Source: Datnioides undecimradiatus (taxonomy: Eukaryota; Chordata; Actinopteri; Lobotiformes; Datnioididae). Taken from it: a stretch of DNA of 64,000 bases. The notes under the pieces are model-generated. The model made no database searches. It was not told the DNA's origin and saw nothing but the letters and a program-made list of their open reading frames with translations. Positions 37,890 to 52,800 of the stretch are shown here, piece by piece (positions within the stretch are counted from its first letter, which is position 1; every line of letters begins with the position of its first letter). Location: the NCBI GenBank assembly GCA_008933995.1, contig WARS01000015.1, positions 14,206,957 through 14,270,956 on the forward strand, read 5' to 3'. The position numbers were made by a program, and so were the translations under genes.

Positions 37890-40800
37890 CTGAGGGAGGG
37901 GAATATAAATTCATAATCAGCTGTTCTTCCTTTAACCAGAGCTCTTACTCGTACTTATTTTTCTTTCTAGGTGTCGTTTGTGTCTTTGCATAATACTGCA
38001 TATACACCTTTAAGGTTTCTTCTTCTCTCACTGGAAGTGAAAGTACAGTCTGAGCTGCTCAAACCTTTTGCTTATCTCATCGTGGTCTGACAAGGTCAGG
38101 GAAACATTTGCATGAGACAGACGCCGTTTCGAACAGGCTGTACAACAACAGTCTTTTTGTTCAGTCAGAACCCAGAATGATGCATGACTTCTCATGAAGC
38201 TGACCTTCAGCTGGTCTTAAAAATGTCGCTGGCAGTTTCCCACAGTCCACGGAGGAGTCTATGACTTTGCTTTGTCAGACCAATGGTGTGAATAACTGAA
38301 GATAGTGGTGTTATTGGTATAAAACTGAAAAAAGCTAATTCTCAGAGATGCCAGAACCATTATCAAAGTGTTTGCTTGAATTTTTACTGACAGTCTGAGT
38401 ATCAATTAACTAGTCGGGTGATGATCCATTGACCTTCCTCCCTCAACTTTAACCCAACCAGTCCTTCACACGTATTTTAAAATACGCGTCTCTTCACAGT
38501 CCTCAGCCACCTGATGTTTCCTCACCAGCCACCTATTTACTTCTGCTCTCAGCTGTTTGGCGTTGAGCAAGTAGCCCCATTCTGCTTGTCTGAGCTTGTT
38601 CGGCGTAAACAGCTGCCTACAGTTTTATGTGAGGGGAAGCTGGTGAGAGTGGTGAGATAGAATGAGCGTCAGTATGTAGAAACTAAACCAATCAACCGAA
38701 AATGTCTAAAAGATGTGGAGCTCCTTTCCAATTTTATGCAATGCCAAATGCCAAATGGTTGCTTGATGAGGTGCAAAGGTGGTTTCTGGTTGTTTTTTTA
38801 TGAAAATGTTGCTAAAAATCACCTCCGTGCCACAATTTAAACCCAGAATTAAGGGTTCAAATGACTGTAATTACACAGCCTGAAATCTGATCTTCCACTG
38901 TGTTATTTTAATCAATAATTCATTTCTAGTTACGCACAAACCATTTTAAAACAATGCTAATTTCAGATGAACCTTGTGTATGGTCCCATCAGTCCCGTCC
39001 TGTTTATCTCTCCACAGATCAAAACCGCAAGTGATCGAGCACAAATCATCCCTCCCCACAGACAAAAACCTTTAAAAGACCATTAACTACTGCTGAAACG
39101 CCGCACGTCACTTTTACATTTAACTGTCTGGGAAAATGGACGAGCTGTTATTTGGGAGCATTAGCACTGACGCGCTCTGCATAAATCTAAATATGTGGAT
39201 GTGATGTGATGACAGGAGGAGAATAAGACGGGTAACTTCTGAAGATAAAATGTCATTAAAGGCAGAAAAATCATGAGCCTGATTATCTCTTATTACGCAC
39301 TTTAGCCAAAGTACAAAAGTTTCCCCTCAGTTAATGCACATTCATTTTTGAGAATTTTAGTATTCATACAAGTGCTACAGGGTTGTCATTATGTAAGGAG
39401 TCTTTGATGTTTTTGTTGTTTTTTTTTAAATATATATATGTGTGTGTGTAATGTTCTCTTTACTGAGCAGACTCTATATACACATAGATTCAGATAGATT
39501 CAGTAAACATATAAAAGTGGGACACAGGGAGGATTTGAAAAATTGCACAAACAACAGCAACAACTCACAAACTTTATGCGGCCATTAGGAATTTAATAGG
39601 GCATAGGGACGATAATCTAATGTTTCTACATACCTAAGCTCAACAGAATTGCGGTCTGGATAATAAACCTGAAGTATCCCCGTGGGGAAAATGGGCAAAC
39701 CTCTCTATAATTGGCAATTTTACACATAATGTTTCTACTCATTCTGTGTCGCTACATAATCGTCCATCCACTAGTGTCCTGTTTTTGAAGTCAGACTGTG
39801 AAAGGAAATGGGACACAGTTTGTGTTGAGACCAAATAAAATTTTTTGTTCCAAACTCTGTGTAAGAAGCGGAATAAATATTCTTTAACTTCTGTTTTGTG
39901 CATATGCAGCTTTTAAATACGTCAAAGCGGCGCCTATGGATGAGTCACTGCTAGAAGCTGACGCAGAGGGAAGCGTGTAGCTTGTTGAATATTAAATCAG
40001 TATGCATGTGTGTGTATGAGTGTGTCCTTACATTGTGGCAGGGTTGATGTATTTCCCTACTCCTGCTTTGAAGGTCTTGGGCGCCTGCTCCTCCTTGGCT
40101 TTCTTCAGGGCGATGCTGGTCTGCTGCCTCTCCTCCTCCTCCTTCTGAAGCTCCTTTTCTCGCTCGGCTGCGATCTGAAAAACACAAATCACGTAAATCA
40201 ACGCAAGCGCAGCACGTACCAGATCAGAGGACACAGAGGCTGCGCTCACATCGCAGGACTTCCTGCTCAGTGACTGTCACTCCCGTGTTGACATGTTCAC
40301 TGAGCTATCTCTGTTTCAAATGCAGGTGAGATGACAAGATCCAGGTGGATTGTCTTCATAGGACAATGACTTCAGTGACTCACCTGATATCAACATAAAA
40401 AACGCTTAAAGATGAATATTTTATTGTTTAAACTCAGTCACTGTTTCAAGTCAGTGTACTGATGTGCAGAACCACAACAATGTAAACATACGTCGCTGTC
40501 CAAACGCCTACACTCTGCGCTGTAAGTACACACATTCATTTTTGTTGGTGGAAACCTAACACCGAGCAGATTGGGCTTCTAGTCTGCATGTCTAACTCCA
40601 AAGAACCCCGGTGCACTCTGTGTTTTATCATACAGTGAGTGTAAACAGGCAGCGCTACGGACCTGAGCATCTGCCTCCTCGTACGGGTCCACGAACACAG
40701 TCGCACTTATGATCTTGATCTCCGACTGAAAAAGAGTCAAACAGAAAAATAACGATTGACATTTTTTGCTGTCAAAGTCAATTTTATGTGTCCTTGCTGT

Positions 40801-43800
40801 TCATCAAAGGATCCTAAAGTAATGAAGTGTACTGAATTTTATATCTCGAAATAAAATATCAGGATTACAGATTGAATGACTGCAGTCGTTTTGTACGACC
40901 AACTGGAACTCGGGGTTTAATAAGTGGAAACGTGAACTTCTTACACTTCTGCTTCGCCAGGACTGAATTTCACCCTCAGTTGTCATTTCAATCTCACCTC
41001 CCACTGGCCTCTGGTTCATTTCTTGTCATAGCACCTGACCTTTAGATGATCCATGTTAGGGTCAAAAGGGGACGATGGCTGAGTCTCGTACACCTCAGCT
41101 GCTATTAATGTTACTGATCTTGGAATTTAAACTGATCCTGCAGCTGCGCTTTATAATTTGCACTGGTCTGAGGCCTCAGCGACATTTCAAATGATATTTA
41201 AGCCAATTTAGACGTTAAACATCACCAATCCTTACCTTTGGTTTGTCTGTTTTGGGGTCACTTTCCACATTCTCCATAGCTGTGAGTGTCTCAAACCCGC
41301 CAACAATCCTGCAAAAGAGATGAAACACAATCATCTTTCATGCCATAACTGCAGGTCCTATATACATCTAAGTAAGAGCAAGAGAAACCTGCCCCCCCCC
41401 TACACACAACTCCCAGATCACTTTGATCTTCGACATGGAAGATAGAACAAGGGCAGCATATCTCTCAAGACAAAATATATCATCTTTGCATATCCTATGG
41501 AAGGACTGATGTGTTCAATAGTGACAAGAGGGTGGTAGGGAGGCTTTTGAGCAGCGAGGTGAAACTAAGTTCAAATCCCTGTGACTCCATCCATCCTGCT
41601 GACGTGCCCCTGAGCCATCTCGACCTGTGATGTTTTAGTGTATCGTTTCGCAGCTGAGGGATCTGTGCAGACCTCATTATGTTTCTCACACAAAAAAAGA
41701 ACACGAGTTGCTGCTAAAAGCAAATTTTCATAGTCTTTGTTATCAGCACATTGGACTAATGGTGTAAACACAGCAGAAGAAAGGAACAGCCGCCGAAGAT
41801 ATAGAGTCTGTCAAATGCTGAGGGCCAAGAGGCGATCTGTTAGCGGCTCCCCTGGTGCTGGGCACTTTAAGAAGTTGCTCTCACTTTGCTCTTTAAACTG
41901 TAAAGTCTTTATCCAGCTGCTCCTGTGGGGGCTTTCTGTTACTGTGTGTGGAGTGAGAAGGCCCCGCACACACAGTGCACCCAATGTCTAGCAGGGGGTG
42001 CCTCTCAGGCCACATGTGCTCTGCTTCCACATGTTCAGGTGAACTGTGGTGCTCCCACACTCAATGACTCAGTGGCCGTGGCAATAACAAAAATACCACT
42101 TCATCCATTAGCGCGATACTGTTACGGTTACAAAATGCCAACGATCACTCAGTGAATCCACTTCAAACGACGCATTTTCTCCCAACAGGCCCAGGTCATT
42201 TTCTTTCATCACAAACCTGAGTAAGATCTATCAGTAACAATAATCACACAACAACAAATCACTGAGACAGCCTGTGTGAGGATTGGGAATGCTTTCTACA
42301 GTGTCATAGGAGGTGACAAGACAGACAACATTTGAGGTCAAGGAAAGGTCAAGTCACACGGGAAGACGGCAGACATGGAATCTTTCTGCCTTAAAACTTA
42401 AATGCTCCATGTTTAAAGCCATGGTCTTTGTTTCTGCAGCATCTTTCCTCAATTCCCTGTTAGCTCTCTGTTGTCAGTTCTCCTATAAATCAATTGTTAA
42501 ACTAAACTGATAAACTGAAAATGTAAGAGTCTCAAGGTAGAAGATAAACACTCGTGAAAAAGCAAAGCTGAGGTCCACTCTCAGTCCGGGCATCGACCAT
42601 GCTTTCTGTTACATATTATCTGATGCTATTGATTATTTATGATTCATTTACCAAACGTGAAGATTTTGATTACCTGATCGTGTACACACTCACTCCCCCC
42701 TCCCCTCCATGACAGCAACCCTGGTGCATCTCTGAGCTGCTGTTTGTTTTTACATGCTTTGATGAAGACTGTGAGTTGAGGCCATATTTATCAAAGGCTG
42801 TTTAATTTTCACAAAGCAGTGTGCCCTAGTATTTTTTTGGTTATGACTTATTGATCACCACCTCCTTTTCTGAGTCATTTCAAACGAGAGCATTTGCTGC
42901 TTTTCTCTGGTTTATTTAATTCTAAATTAACGTCGTTCTGGTTCGGGCTGCAGGTGGGACCAAATGAGTCTTTTTCAAGATGATACCTGGGCTCTGGGAA
43001 ACTTAAAGGCATTTTCACCTTTTTGGCATTTTATAGACCAAACGTACAATCAGCTGCTAAAGCACAACAATTGATACGCAAATCAATCGTGTCTTAAAGG
43101 CATAAAGATGGTAACAGAAGATCCCTGGTCCTGAGACAGACTATAAACTACACAGTCAAACAACCTGGCTTGTTTACCAGGCAAGGAAAAAAGATTCCAG
43201 GCTCTTTAAAGAAAAACTTTCCTCTGTGAAACAGTTCACATTATGTATAGATCAGGTTAAGTGGACTGCCAAACTCATTAAATGTGCAAACAGTGCAGTC
43301 TGGAGAGGATAAAAAGCTGGACACCCGCTTAAAGCAGGAGCTTTTTAAGTGTGTTGACCATGTGAAGAATCAGCCAGTTGAAAGCAGGCTGAATATTTTT
43401 AGACAACAGCCTGGGCTTTCTCCAAAAAGACAAGCATTTAAGATCATGCTCAGCTCAGCAAAGAGAGAGAGAGCCATCAGTTCAGATTCAGCAGCTACTA
43501 AATTTTTCACTGCTGCTGGCCCGGAGTCACGCTGGAAGCCACAATACTGTTTGTACTGTCTGGAGCTCCAAATGGAACCAAATCTGTATTAAAGGATGAT
43601 AGGAGAAGGTGACGAAGACAGACAGAGAGAGTGTGAAGAAGCAGAGGAGACAACAGGTAAACGGATGTGGCTGTGACCCGACTGTTTGTGCAAATGGCTC
43701 TGAGCACTAAGCAAGTGTCTGTGAGGATTGTCACCTTTCAAAGCCGTCTGCCCCAGCTGCTAAATCACACAAAACACTGTCACTAAGGCACGGAGTCAAC

Positions 43801-46800
43801 TTAAATACACGAATAAACACACAACAATGAGTACAGACACTTAAAAAACAGAAGGCTTACCGTCCGAATACTGTGTGCTTCCTGTCGAGGTAGGTGCACG
43901 ACCGGAACGTGATGAAGCTGACGGAAAACAAAAGCCGCCCAACATTAATGTGAAACTTTCAGGAGGTTTAAGGTTCAGTACATGAATATGTGAAAAACAC
44001 GAAATCTAAAAAGAGCGCTTTGCCTGTGCGCTAGGTTCACAGGTCATATGCGTTCGCTTTGGTTTTACTGAACAGAAAGAAACACCTTCAAATGCAGCGA
44101 TAAACAGAACACATTCAGTTTCTCTCTCACACAAGATCCATCGAGTCAACGGCAAGACTTGACCCATGACCTTCTTTTTGTCATTTAGAAATTTGTTCTG
44201 TTCCGTCAATGAACAGAGCAGAAATGCTAAATAATGAGGTAAAATAAAGTGTTACCACGGATAAAATGAGTTTAAAAAAATAAAATCTCAACAGTTTCAG
44301 TGTCAGTAAGTAAATAAAGGGTAACTAATTCAGTAAATATTTAAAAATGAAGTACCAATTAGGTTTCATTTTATCACTTCTCCTTCACGGAGAACTGTTC
44401 AGATCGATTTTGTTGATGCCGCAATACATAAAGTGTTTTTCTGTGCATTTTTATCCTTGAAGCGTTATACACCTGTGGGCCTCAGCAAAGAAATCAAAAG
44501 GAGGAGGAGATGGAAAAAAAAATACAATAACATAATCCTCTGTCGACTGCCTTTCTAGCACAGAGCGACTGTTCGAAGTTCAGGCAAGACTACGTTCAAG
44601 AAACATTTCTTACAACTGAGACTTGTTGGTGTTTGGACCCGAGTTTGCCATGCTGAGAATCCCCCGGCCGGTGTGGGACAGGTTGGGCCGAAACTCATCC
44701 TTGAAAGGTTTTCCCCAGAAGGATTCTCCACCTGGGGATTGGAGAACGTGGGCGAAGAATGAAAGACACAAAGGGAGAGAGACAGAGGCAGGCGCACGGG
44801 AAGACAAGGCGGTGGAAACATTTTACCTGATTATTACAGCGGGTGCTGCTGACTGACTGTCTTACAGTAACAGTAACATCAGTTAGTTCTAACTACCAGT
44901 AATGCTCATTGCTTATGCTTTGAAAGACTCGTGATTGAATGTAAAACATGTTTTTAAGTGAAGCTTGAACATTTTTTACATTTTTGACATGTCACTGCAG
45001 AAAACGCGGAGGGGTTGCAAATTAAAGCGGGCTGCATGTGCAGGTTCCAGGCCCCTGGTGTTATACATGCTGTTTCACTTGCTCTGATTACTGAGGAACT
45101 TAAAATAACCACAATGTCATCAGCTCCACCCGAACCTCACCTGTTATAACACGTCGAAATGAAAAAGGTTTGCTGAGGTGTCCCAGCCGTCGCACATTTT
45201 ATTATGATGATACGCAGAATTGGCTCTGCATTTCAATAAGTTTCCCACATTTACAAAAAAAAAAAAAGTTCCATATTTTTTTCTCTAAATTAAACAAATG
45301 AAATGTGTTAAAGTCAAATAATTCCCCAGTCTTCTCTAAACAGATCTGACAGATCATCTTCAAAAAGGAAATCACTGCCTTCCTTAAAGGCACCTTGGGG
45401 AGTTTCTGACCGCTCGGGCGCTACAGATGGTTTTGATGACAGTTTTGATGGGTCGGTCCCTGCCTTGTTTGTGTCTTGTGCTCTATTGGTACGAGCACAA
45501 GGACAGACGTATCCATGCATTACAGGTACATTCCTGCTGACTGCAGGGAGGTGGGAGAGCAAATGTGTGTCGCATAAAGCCATAAACCATGCAGAGAACG
45601 AATACAAATGCACGCTGAGGACAATGTCAACTGGGTGTAGTAATTGGGTAAATCAAAGACGTTTACGTTACGTTTGAGATTATCTCTTTTTATATCTACT
45701 GATCAGCTGTTAACACAATAAATGCAGCAAATCTCTGGGGAGTAAAACTGATAAGACTGCGGTCAGTTTTAAGGCCTTGAATATTTATTGCTTTTAATCC
45801 AAGCACTTTCAAGTATTTCCCAGACCAGTGGAGACTGCGACCACTTGAAAAACACAAACAAGGCACCATGGATTTTCATAAGTAAAAGACCTGTTTGCCC
45901 TTGAACATGGAGCCATGTTGAGAGCCTTCAGCTGTGAATCATTATTCAGCCCTGCCTTCATCATTAAGAATCATCATGATGAGCGTACAGGAATACACAC
46001 TGCAGGAGCTTATTGGCTCCCAACAGGGGGAGAGGATCTGTCGCCCTGAGGTGTGTTTCACTATCCTGCATCCTGCCAGCTGGTGTACGTGCATGAGCCG
46101 GTGTGTGCATGCGGATATACGTACAGTAAGTGCTGCATGTGTGTGCATGTTTATGCTTGAGTGTAAAAAAAAATAAAAAAAATCACACTGCCAACCAATC
46201 AGCTCTTCAGACGCTTGATGCAGCCGTCAACGTCCCCCCGGTGACATTTTTGCATAATTTATCAACTAGCTGACATTTTACCTCAGTGCGACTGGATCAT
46301 AAATAAAAAGGGAAAGCGAGAAAGAAGGACGGGGAGAGAAATTCATTCTCACCCAAGAGTTAACTAATAAATCTGACAGCTTTCCCTCTGATGTTTACGT
46401 GAGATTTGCCTCGACTCACCGTACATACAGTAACAGTACCACCTCGAAATTACCGAACGGGAGAAAAAAAGCAAACAGCTCCTGAATTGACAGACAGCTG
46501 TGAAGCACCCCCACTAATGAGTGTATGATTTGGGCAGTGTGTATTACAGAGAGCACATTTTGAACTTGTGTCTGGGATTTCATTCACAAGTCAATGTTTA
46601 AAACATTTCTCTCTCCAAAGCGTCTGCTTCTGAAGGGTTTTAGATAAACGAGGCTCTTCTGAACTTGCGGAACGTGTCAACGCTACAGTGAGCAGTTGGT
46701 CGGATGTGTCTATTTCCAATTTATATACAGGCGATGAAAGAGTGGGATGCACTCTGAATGAAGGGGGGTAATGTTTGAAGGATTTTCTTGACACTTAAAT

Positions 46801-49800
46801 CTCAAAGTCCAAGCGTCAAGAAAGTAACACATCATGGTTCAAGATCTTATTTTGCAAATCGCTACACCCAACACAAAAGCTGGCGACGAGTGAGGGCGTG
46901 TCAGCGTCGCTGCATCTCCTCTTTGTCTTTATCGCTACATGTGAGCAGACATGTGACCTCGACACCTATCACACAGATGAAACTGTTCTGTCTGACAACT
47001 ATGAACAAGCCAAAAAATGTCTTAATGACAAATAACAGCACAGTTACTCTGTCACGGGACTGTTAAAGCTCTTTCAAAGCCGCCGTTATAAGACAGCTGA
47101 AGGTCTGTTCACGAGTCGCGTGCGCACGTTTGTTTGGTTCAGGTGATGAGGAGAATTCTACCCACAGGCCAGGAATTCTGCACCTCCATAAATCTGTCAC
47201 GGTGGACGCATTTTGCGCAGTGTTCAGAGACGCCCGCAGACACAAAGCACACTTTGTGCTGCAAACACTCGGGCAGCAGAGACGACATGGAAGGAAATGA
47301 ACTGCATGAGGCCTCGCAGTCAATTACACTGAGCTGCCTTTTAAACTGCCTTTTAAAAACAGGAAAATTACACCAAATGTTGGTTGACTGGTTGTTCACC
47401 ACACCCCCATTTTGTGCACTGAAGCAGTCCGTCTCCATCTACATCACTTCTTTTTCTTTAGCGTGTGTGTGTGTGTGTCTTTTGTGCACCCATGTGCCTT
47501 TTCAGACTATATTTAGTAACGCTCTTGACTTGCATCTTGAGTTTCAAGCCGTATTTACGCAAAGCTTCCAAAAAGGAGCTATTAATAATTCAACAGAGAG
47601 GTGTTATGTAATTCAAAAAGTGGTTTAAGTGCAGCGCTCATCTTACCTGTCCCGGTGCCGGTGGGGTCCCCTCCTTGAATCTGCAAAGAAAAAAGACTGT
47701 GTTAAGTTCGGCTGACCTTAGCTGCTGCGTACTCAAAGTCAAACACTTAAAATAAGAACATGTTTGTAAAAAGTCAAATGAGCCTTTGAATGAACCTTAC
47801 GAGGTTTCCTTTTGTCACATATCCAGCCTGGAGACATGTTCCCCGTAAGCACTGGCAGCCACTGACCGAGAACACAAGCCTCGATTGTTCATTGTTAAGG
47901 CTCGACTTTCCTATTCTTGTTTATACAGTGGAGTGTAACATATATACGCTCTGTGCATTTCTTTGGACTTCTTGTTTAAAGATACACTGGGGGGTTTTGA
48001 CCACTTGTACCGCTGTGGAGCGAGGTTGTGAGTAGTGGGTCCCCACGCTGTTTGTGCGAAACAACTGAAAGCACGAGGAGAGGACTGAAACAAGACGCTC
48101 ATTTCTGCAGAACAGTGCTTTCCGCTGATGAAGAACAAAAACCTGTAAATAATGGTGTAACTCTTCACTTATGACAAGGGTGACATTTGATAGAGGGTGC
48201 TGTGCAGTTGTGACACTGTTTACACAGGAACACCTCAGTCTTAATTTGCTTCCTGACACAAACAGACACAACGTCTAATATCTACGGTTCCTCTAGTATA
48301 CTGCGGCCGGTTCCAGTGAACTGAACATTTTAAAGTAAAAGCCGAGTATGAAACAATGTGAACTATGCACCTATGGAAACATAAGCTCATAAAAACGCGC
48401 AACACTTTATAATTTGGTTTCACGTGCTGAAATAAATGGCTGTCGTAATGTGTTATTTCTAATTTGCACTACATCATTTGCAAAAATGTGCTTTTGATGA
48501 TATTTTCAGTTCGTTTCAGCGAACATTAGTCACAGCAAATCAACGCGACGGAGACAGCAGATTTATGGAAACTGCTAGGTTGCAACGTAACGTTTCAAAG
48601 GCCCAGGTACTTCTGCAGACACACGTGCAAACAGCAGCCTCACACTGTTGTTGAGTAATTCTGCTCGCTGTTTGAACTTGAAAGGCGGCAGCTCACTGGG
48701 CCTCCTGCATGTCAAACTACAACTGTCCAATTCTTGGAGGTGGCATCTGAAGATGTTTCAGAGCACTCACAAAGTCCTGACAAACTGCTTTAAGGGAAGT
48801 TCGGGGCCACGACTCTGTTCCCTTTAACACAGTGTTGAACAAAGTTATTCTCTCTAAGGCCACCGTCCTCTCCTTTTCAGCTGTGAAAGGATAATTTGAT
48901 GGCACAGAAATCAAGGCTAAACAATTTACAGCTTGCCACTGTGTATGAACACTGCAGGACACAATGAAACAGGTAAGGGTCCTTTACACACCAGATGTCC
49001 ACTCAGCACCACTTTTCTAATAGGAGCTGTAATATACAGCAGAGCGGCTGATCAGAGAGCTGTCATTTTAGATTTTCAGTCTGGGTTAACGAGCTTCAGT
49101 TGGAGAGTGAGTAGGAAGAAAAAGCCTTGTTTGCTCATCTCTGAAGTAGTTCTACATTAAAACATGTTATTATCGCAACAAATACCAAGGTAATGAAACC
49201 GTGAGGAACAGCATGGTTATTCATTCATTTAGATTTTGGGTTAAAGCCGTTCAGTCAGGACTGTCTGGTTCACACACAGATGTGGTGGAAGCTAAATAAT
49301 GCTAGAGAACAACGTTAATCTGAACAGAGATCATTTTGTGTTGGTGAAGGTTAAACTTGGAATAATTGACTTCATCCATCTCTACAACATATTTCTGCCT
49401 GGCTGTTGCGAAAACTCAACCAGAGACATCTCCAGTAATACGAAAGTCCCTCTAGGCAATAACAAATAAATAAATTCATAAATAAAAAAAAGAAATAAAT
49501 CACGATCCATTTGCAAAGTTGCGGGGATTAGATCTGTTTTATCTGCAAAGAACCGTTTATAACATCGCACTTGGAGTTTGCAAAGGCCTGTATTCTCACT
49601 GAATCAGTCAGTCAGACCACAGCAACGCATCTGCAAGTCCTTACCATGAAATTCCGGATGGACCTGTGGAAGATTGTCCCGTCGTAGTAGCCTTTTTTAC
49701 ACAGACGGATGAAATTCTCTCCAGCTTTGGGGACCTGGAGGAAAGATTGTGGAGAGATTGTTTGATAAATTCAAAAAAATAAAATAAAATAAAATACTGC

Positions 49801-52800
49801 AATAAAACTGAATTTCTTCCAGTTATTCTCACTATTAATAATTTAGCAACACGACTCAGTTTCCCAGTTACTGACGTAGTGAATGGCCTCTCCTTACCCA
49901 GTATTGCCAGCTGCTCTATGAGCTTAGTGTTTGTGAAAACCAGCGGAGAGTTGTAAAATTAGCAAGCAGCATTGTGAACACAGGTTAACCGGAGTACAGA
50001 CACAGGGTTGTCAGAAATCACCGCTGAGCCGTCTGAAAGTGCTGCCTTGTTTGCCAAAATCAATGGAATGTCTGTGATAGGAGCAGACCTTCTGATAGAA
50101 CCGGCAACATACCGGCTCTCACACATTCAACGCTGTAACGTTCAGATAAACTGGGTGGTGAATGTCAGTACCAATAACAGCCCGGCCTGATGCCATCTAA
50201 TACACATAAGATATTCTCCTTTCAGACTGAGGACAAGCACAGGCCGATCAAGCCTTTAACCTCAACAAACGCCGTTGTCCTTCTACATGTTTACGACACG
50301 TTAAACACCCCTATTGCTCTCTGCTCCGTGTTGAATCAACTAAGCAAGGTGACTTAGATGACACGCAGAGCTGACTGGCACTTCATTCATGCCGTCCGCC
50401 TAGAAAAAAAAGTCACGACGGTTGCCATGGCAATTTTTAACTAATGAACTCGATTTGTCTCCCTGACTGCTTTCAACCCACCGCAGATGAGCGAACTGGC
50501 CATGTGTGTTAATATCATGATCTCCTCCCACCTGATAAAATCTACAAGTAGTTTCTCACTCATACGACAGCCCGCCTACAGATTACACTACTGCACATTA
50601 ACAATGAAAATATGTACCCACACAGGGATGACGAAGCCATCTGACTCCATCATCTCTGTGACGGGAGCATCAGAGGACATTGGATAGGTCTCAAGCTACA
50701 GAGGCAGCTTATATTTCAACTTCCAGGTAGAGCTGACACGCAGCAAGACGCTTTGCACTCACATAAACGAACAGAGTCGCACATCTGCAGCTGTGTCTGA
50801 CCTGCTGGAAAGTGTTATACACATAAGTCTGCAGTGAAGTGGAGTTCATCTGTTGCCTCGGGCTTATCTGTACACGTAGCTAGAAGCCAGGCTCAGTACT
50901 CGTCTACAAAGCTCTGTTTTGTTTGTGTAAATACATTTTTAAAAAAAACAGACATCTGGGTTTTTCCTCCTGCTAAAGGTCCATTCTGGGTCAGCAAAAC
51001 TTTTCAGCATCTCGTAAATCACTGCAAAACACCGGCTGACTGCAGTTAATTTTGACCGACTGGCCGTCTGTGAAATGAGCCGGTATTTGTCCCCGGAGCA
51101 GGAGGCGGGGCTTTGACTGTGACGCCGGTCAGGTCTGCTGTTATTAACGTCAACAGTCTTGAGGAACACGTCTGTGCGTGTGGGTTTGCGTGAGAAAACT
51201 AACTTTTTTCCCCCTTGGCAACAATGCTTGGTGGTTTCCAAGAATCTCCAGATGCTTTCGTATAAACCTATTTTTATTCATTGGCCTTTCTCTGTGTGAC
51301 AGGTCTTTCTAAGCTCTACTGGTCTTATTTCCCCTTACGTCTCAATTTTACTGTTGGGGTTCAACGCTCTGCCTCTTTTTCCCTCTATTACAAATCCCAG
51401 ATTTTCAAAGCACTTTGGTACAAAGAGGCTTATTGTTTTAAACCACTACACAAAAAAACTGGATTGACTTTTACCCCTTTACCCATAAAACTGATTTTTG
51501 CAATGGAAGAAAAAACACACCTAAAAACAGTTATCTAATGACAAACTGTCTGTTACAGATTACTTGTACACGGAATAATATGACGTGTGACAAAGCCTTT
51601 CCCTTTCTGCTTTTTTCCAATCCTTTCATCATGATCCTTTTGATTTTCAACCACAAACTTTCACATTAGAGATCTTTGTCTGCGGCACTCCGGCTTCTTC
51701 TGCCTCCAGACGCTGGCGCTGCCCCGTGATGGTGGCTCATTTAGCTTATCTGCACGCGTGCTTCTGTGTTTGGGGGGTGCCTTTTGTGTGCGAGTGTGAG
51801 CCTGGGAATGTTTAAAATGCGACCCAATTCAGGAACATGCTTAGGTGCCTAAAATTGTCAGCAATCAGTGATGTCAGCACGGAAACAATGTGCGCTGACG
51901 CAGACGGCCGACGAAAATTCCTGATTCATGCATGCTCACAGGCAGGCGCTTCTGTTTTCTGAGTGGTTCCCAGGCATTCAGACGACAATATAAAGGATAA
52001 AGAAAAAAATATCGATTTAAATTGTACAACTGTATTTTTCTCAGAAAGGTGTGCGTTTCATTAGTATTCCAAAAGCCAAGAGGTAACTTTAAATTCAGGT
52101 TTTATTTCTGTTACAATACTGTGAAAAGCATCATCTATTCTAGATGAAAATATATATACACACATGTTCAACAGTGTACAGAATTTGCGCAGAGGAAATA
52201 AAATAAGCCTTTTTTGATTTTGTCTTGAAAATAAACTCAAAGAAAAAACTGATATATTTAGATTTTTGTCTGCATCTGAATTTACAGCGGTTTTAAAAAC
52301 AGCCTATTTCATCCCACTCAGGTGAAGCCCGACGTATCCGTGGTGCTTTTGAATATAATATTGCTGCACCTTCCTCGGTGTCATGTGTGACTAAGGTACA
52401 GGCCACGTCATCTCCAGCGTCTGCCCCCTCACATTCCACCTAACTTGGGCACAGCGAGGACAGAGGCGACCATAACATCTAAAGCCGGGGGTGCAAATGG
52501 CCACTTTACAGGGAGGTGGGCTCTGGATTTGTGTGACCGAGAGTGTATGTGACAGTGAAACAGCACTCATTAATTCATAAACAGCAGGCCACGAATAGAG
52601 CTGCAATCTTGTGTGAAAACCACTGGGGAGGAAGCTGGGGAGGAGGAGGAGGAGGAGGATGTGGGGCGCAGAGGGCAGGTTGTCTAACCGCTGCAACTTT
52701 CCCCTCATTATTCTGATTCGACAGCTCAGAAGCCAATGAAAACCAAGCACATCAAGCGCCTGGTTACCGGGGCAGAAATGCATTCCTGGAACTCACGCTG

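Noticed and set aside
43284..43592. 102-codon + strand open frame in ppil2 intron 16
   Set aside because: Antisense to ppil2, no recognisable family, no splice or promoter context. Length is within what chance gives in this window.
52391..52783. 130-codon minus-strand open frame in ppil2 intron 12
   Set aside because: It includes a poly-Leu stretch made by a GAG/CTC microsatellite and has no family resemblance.
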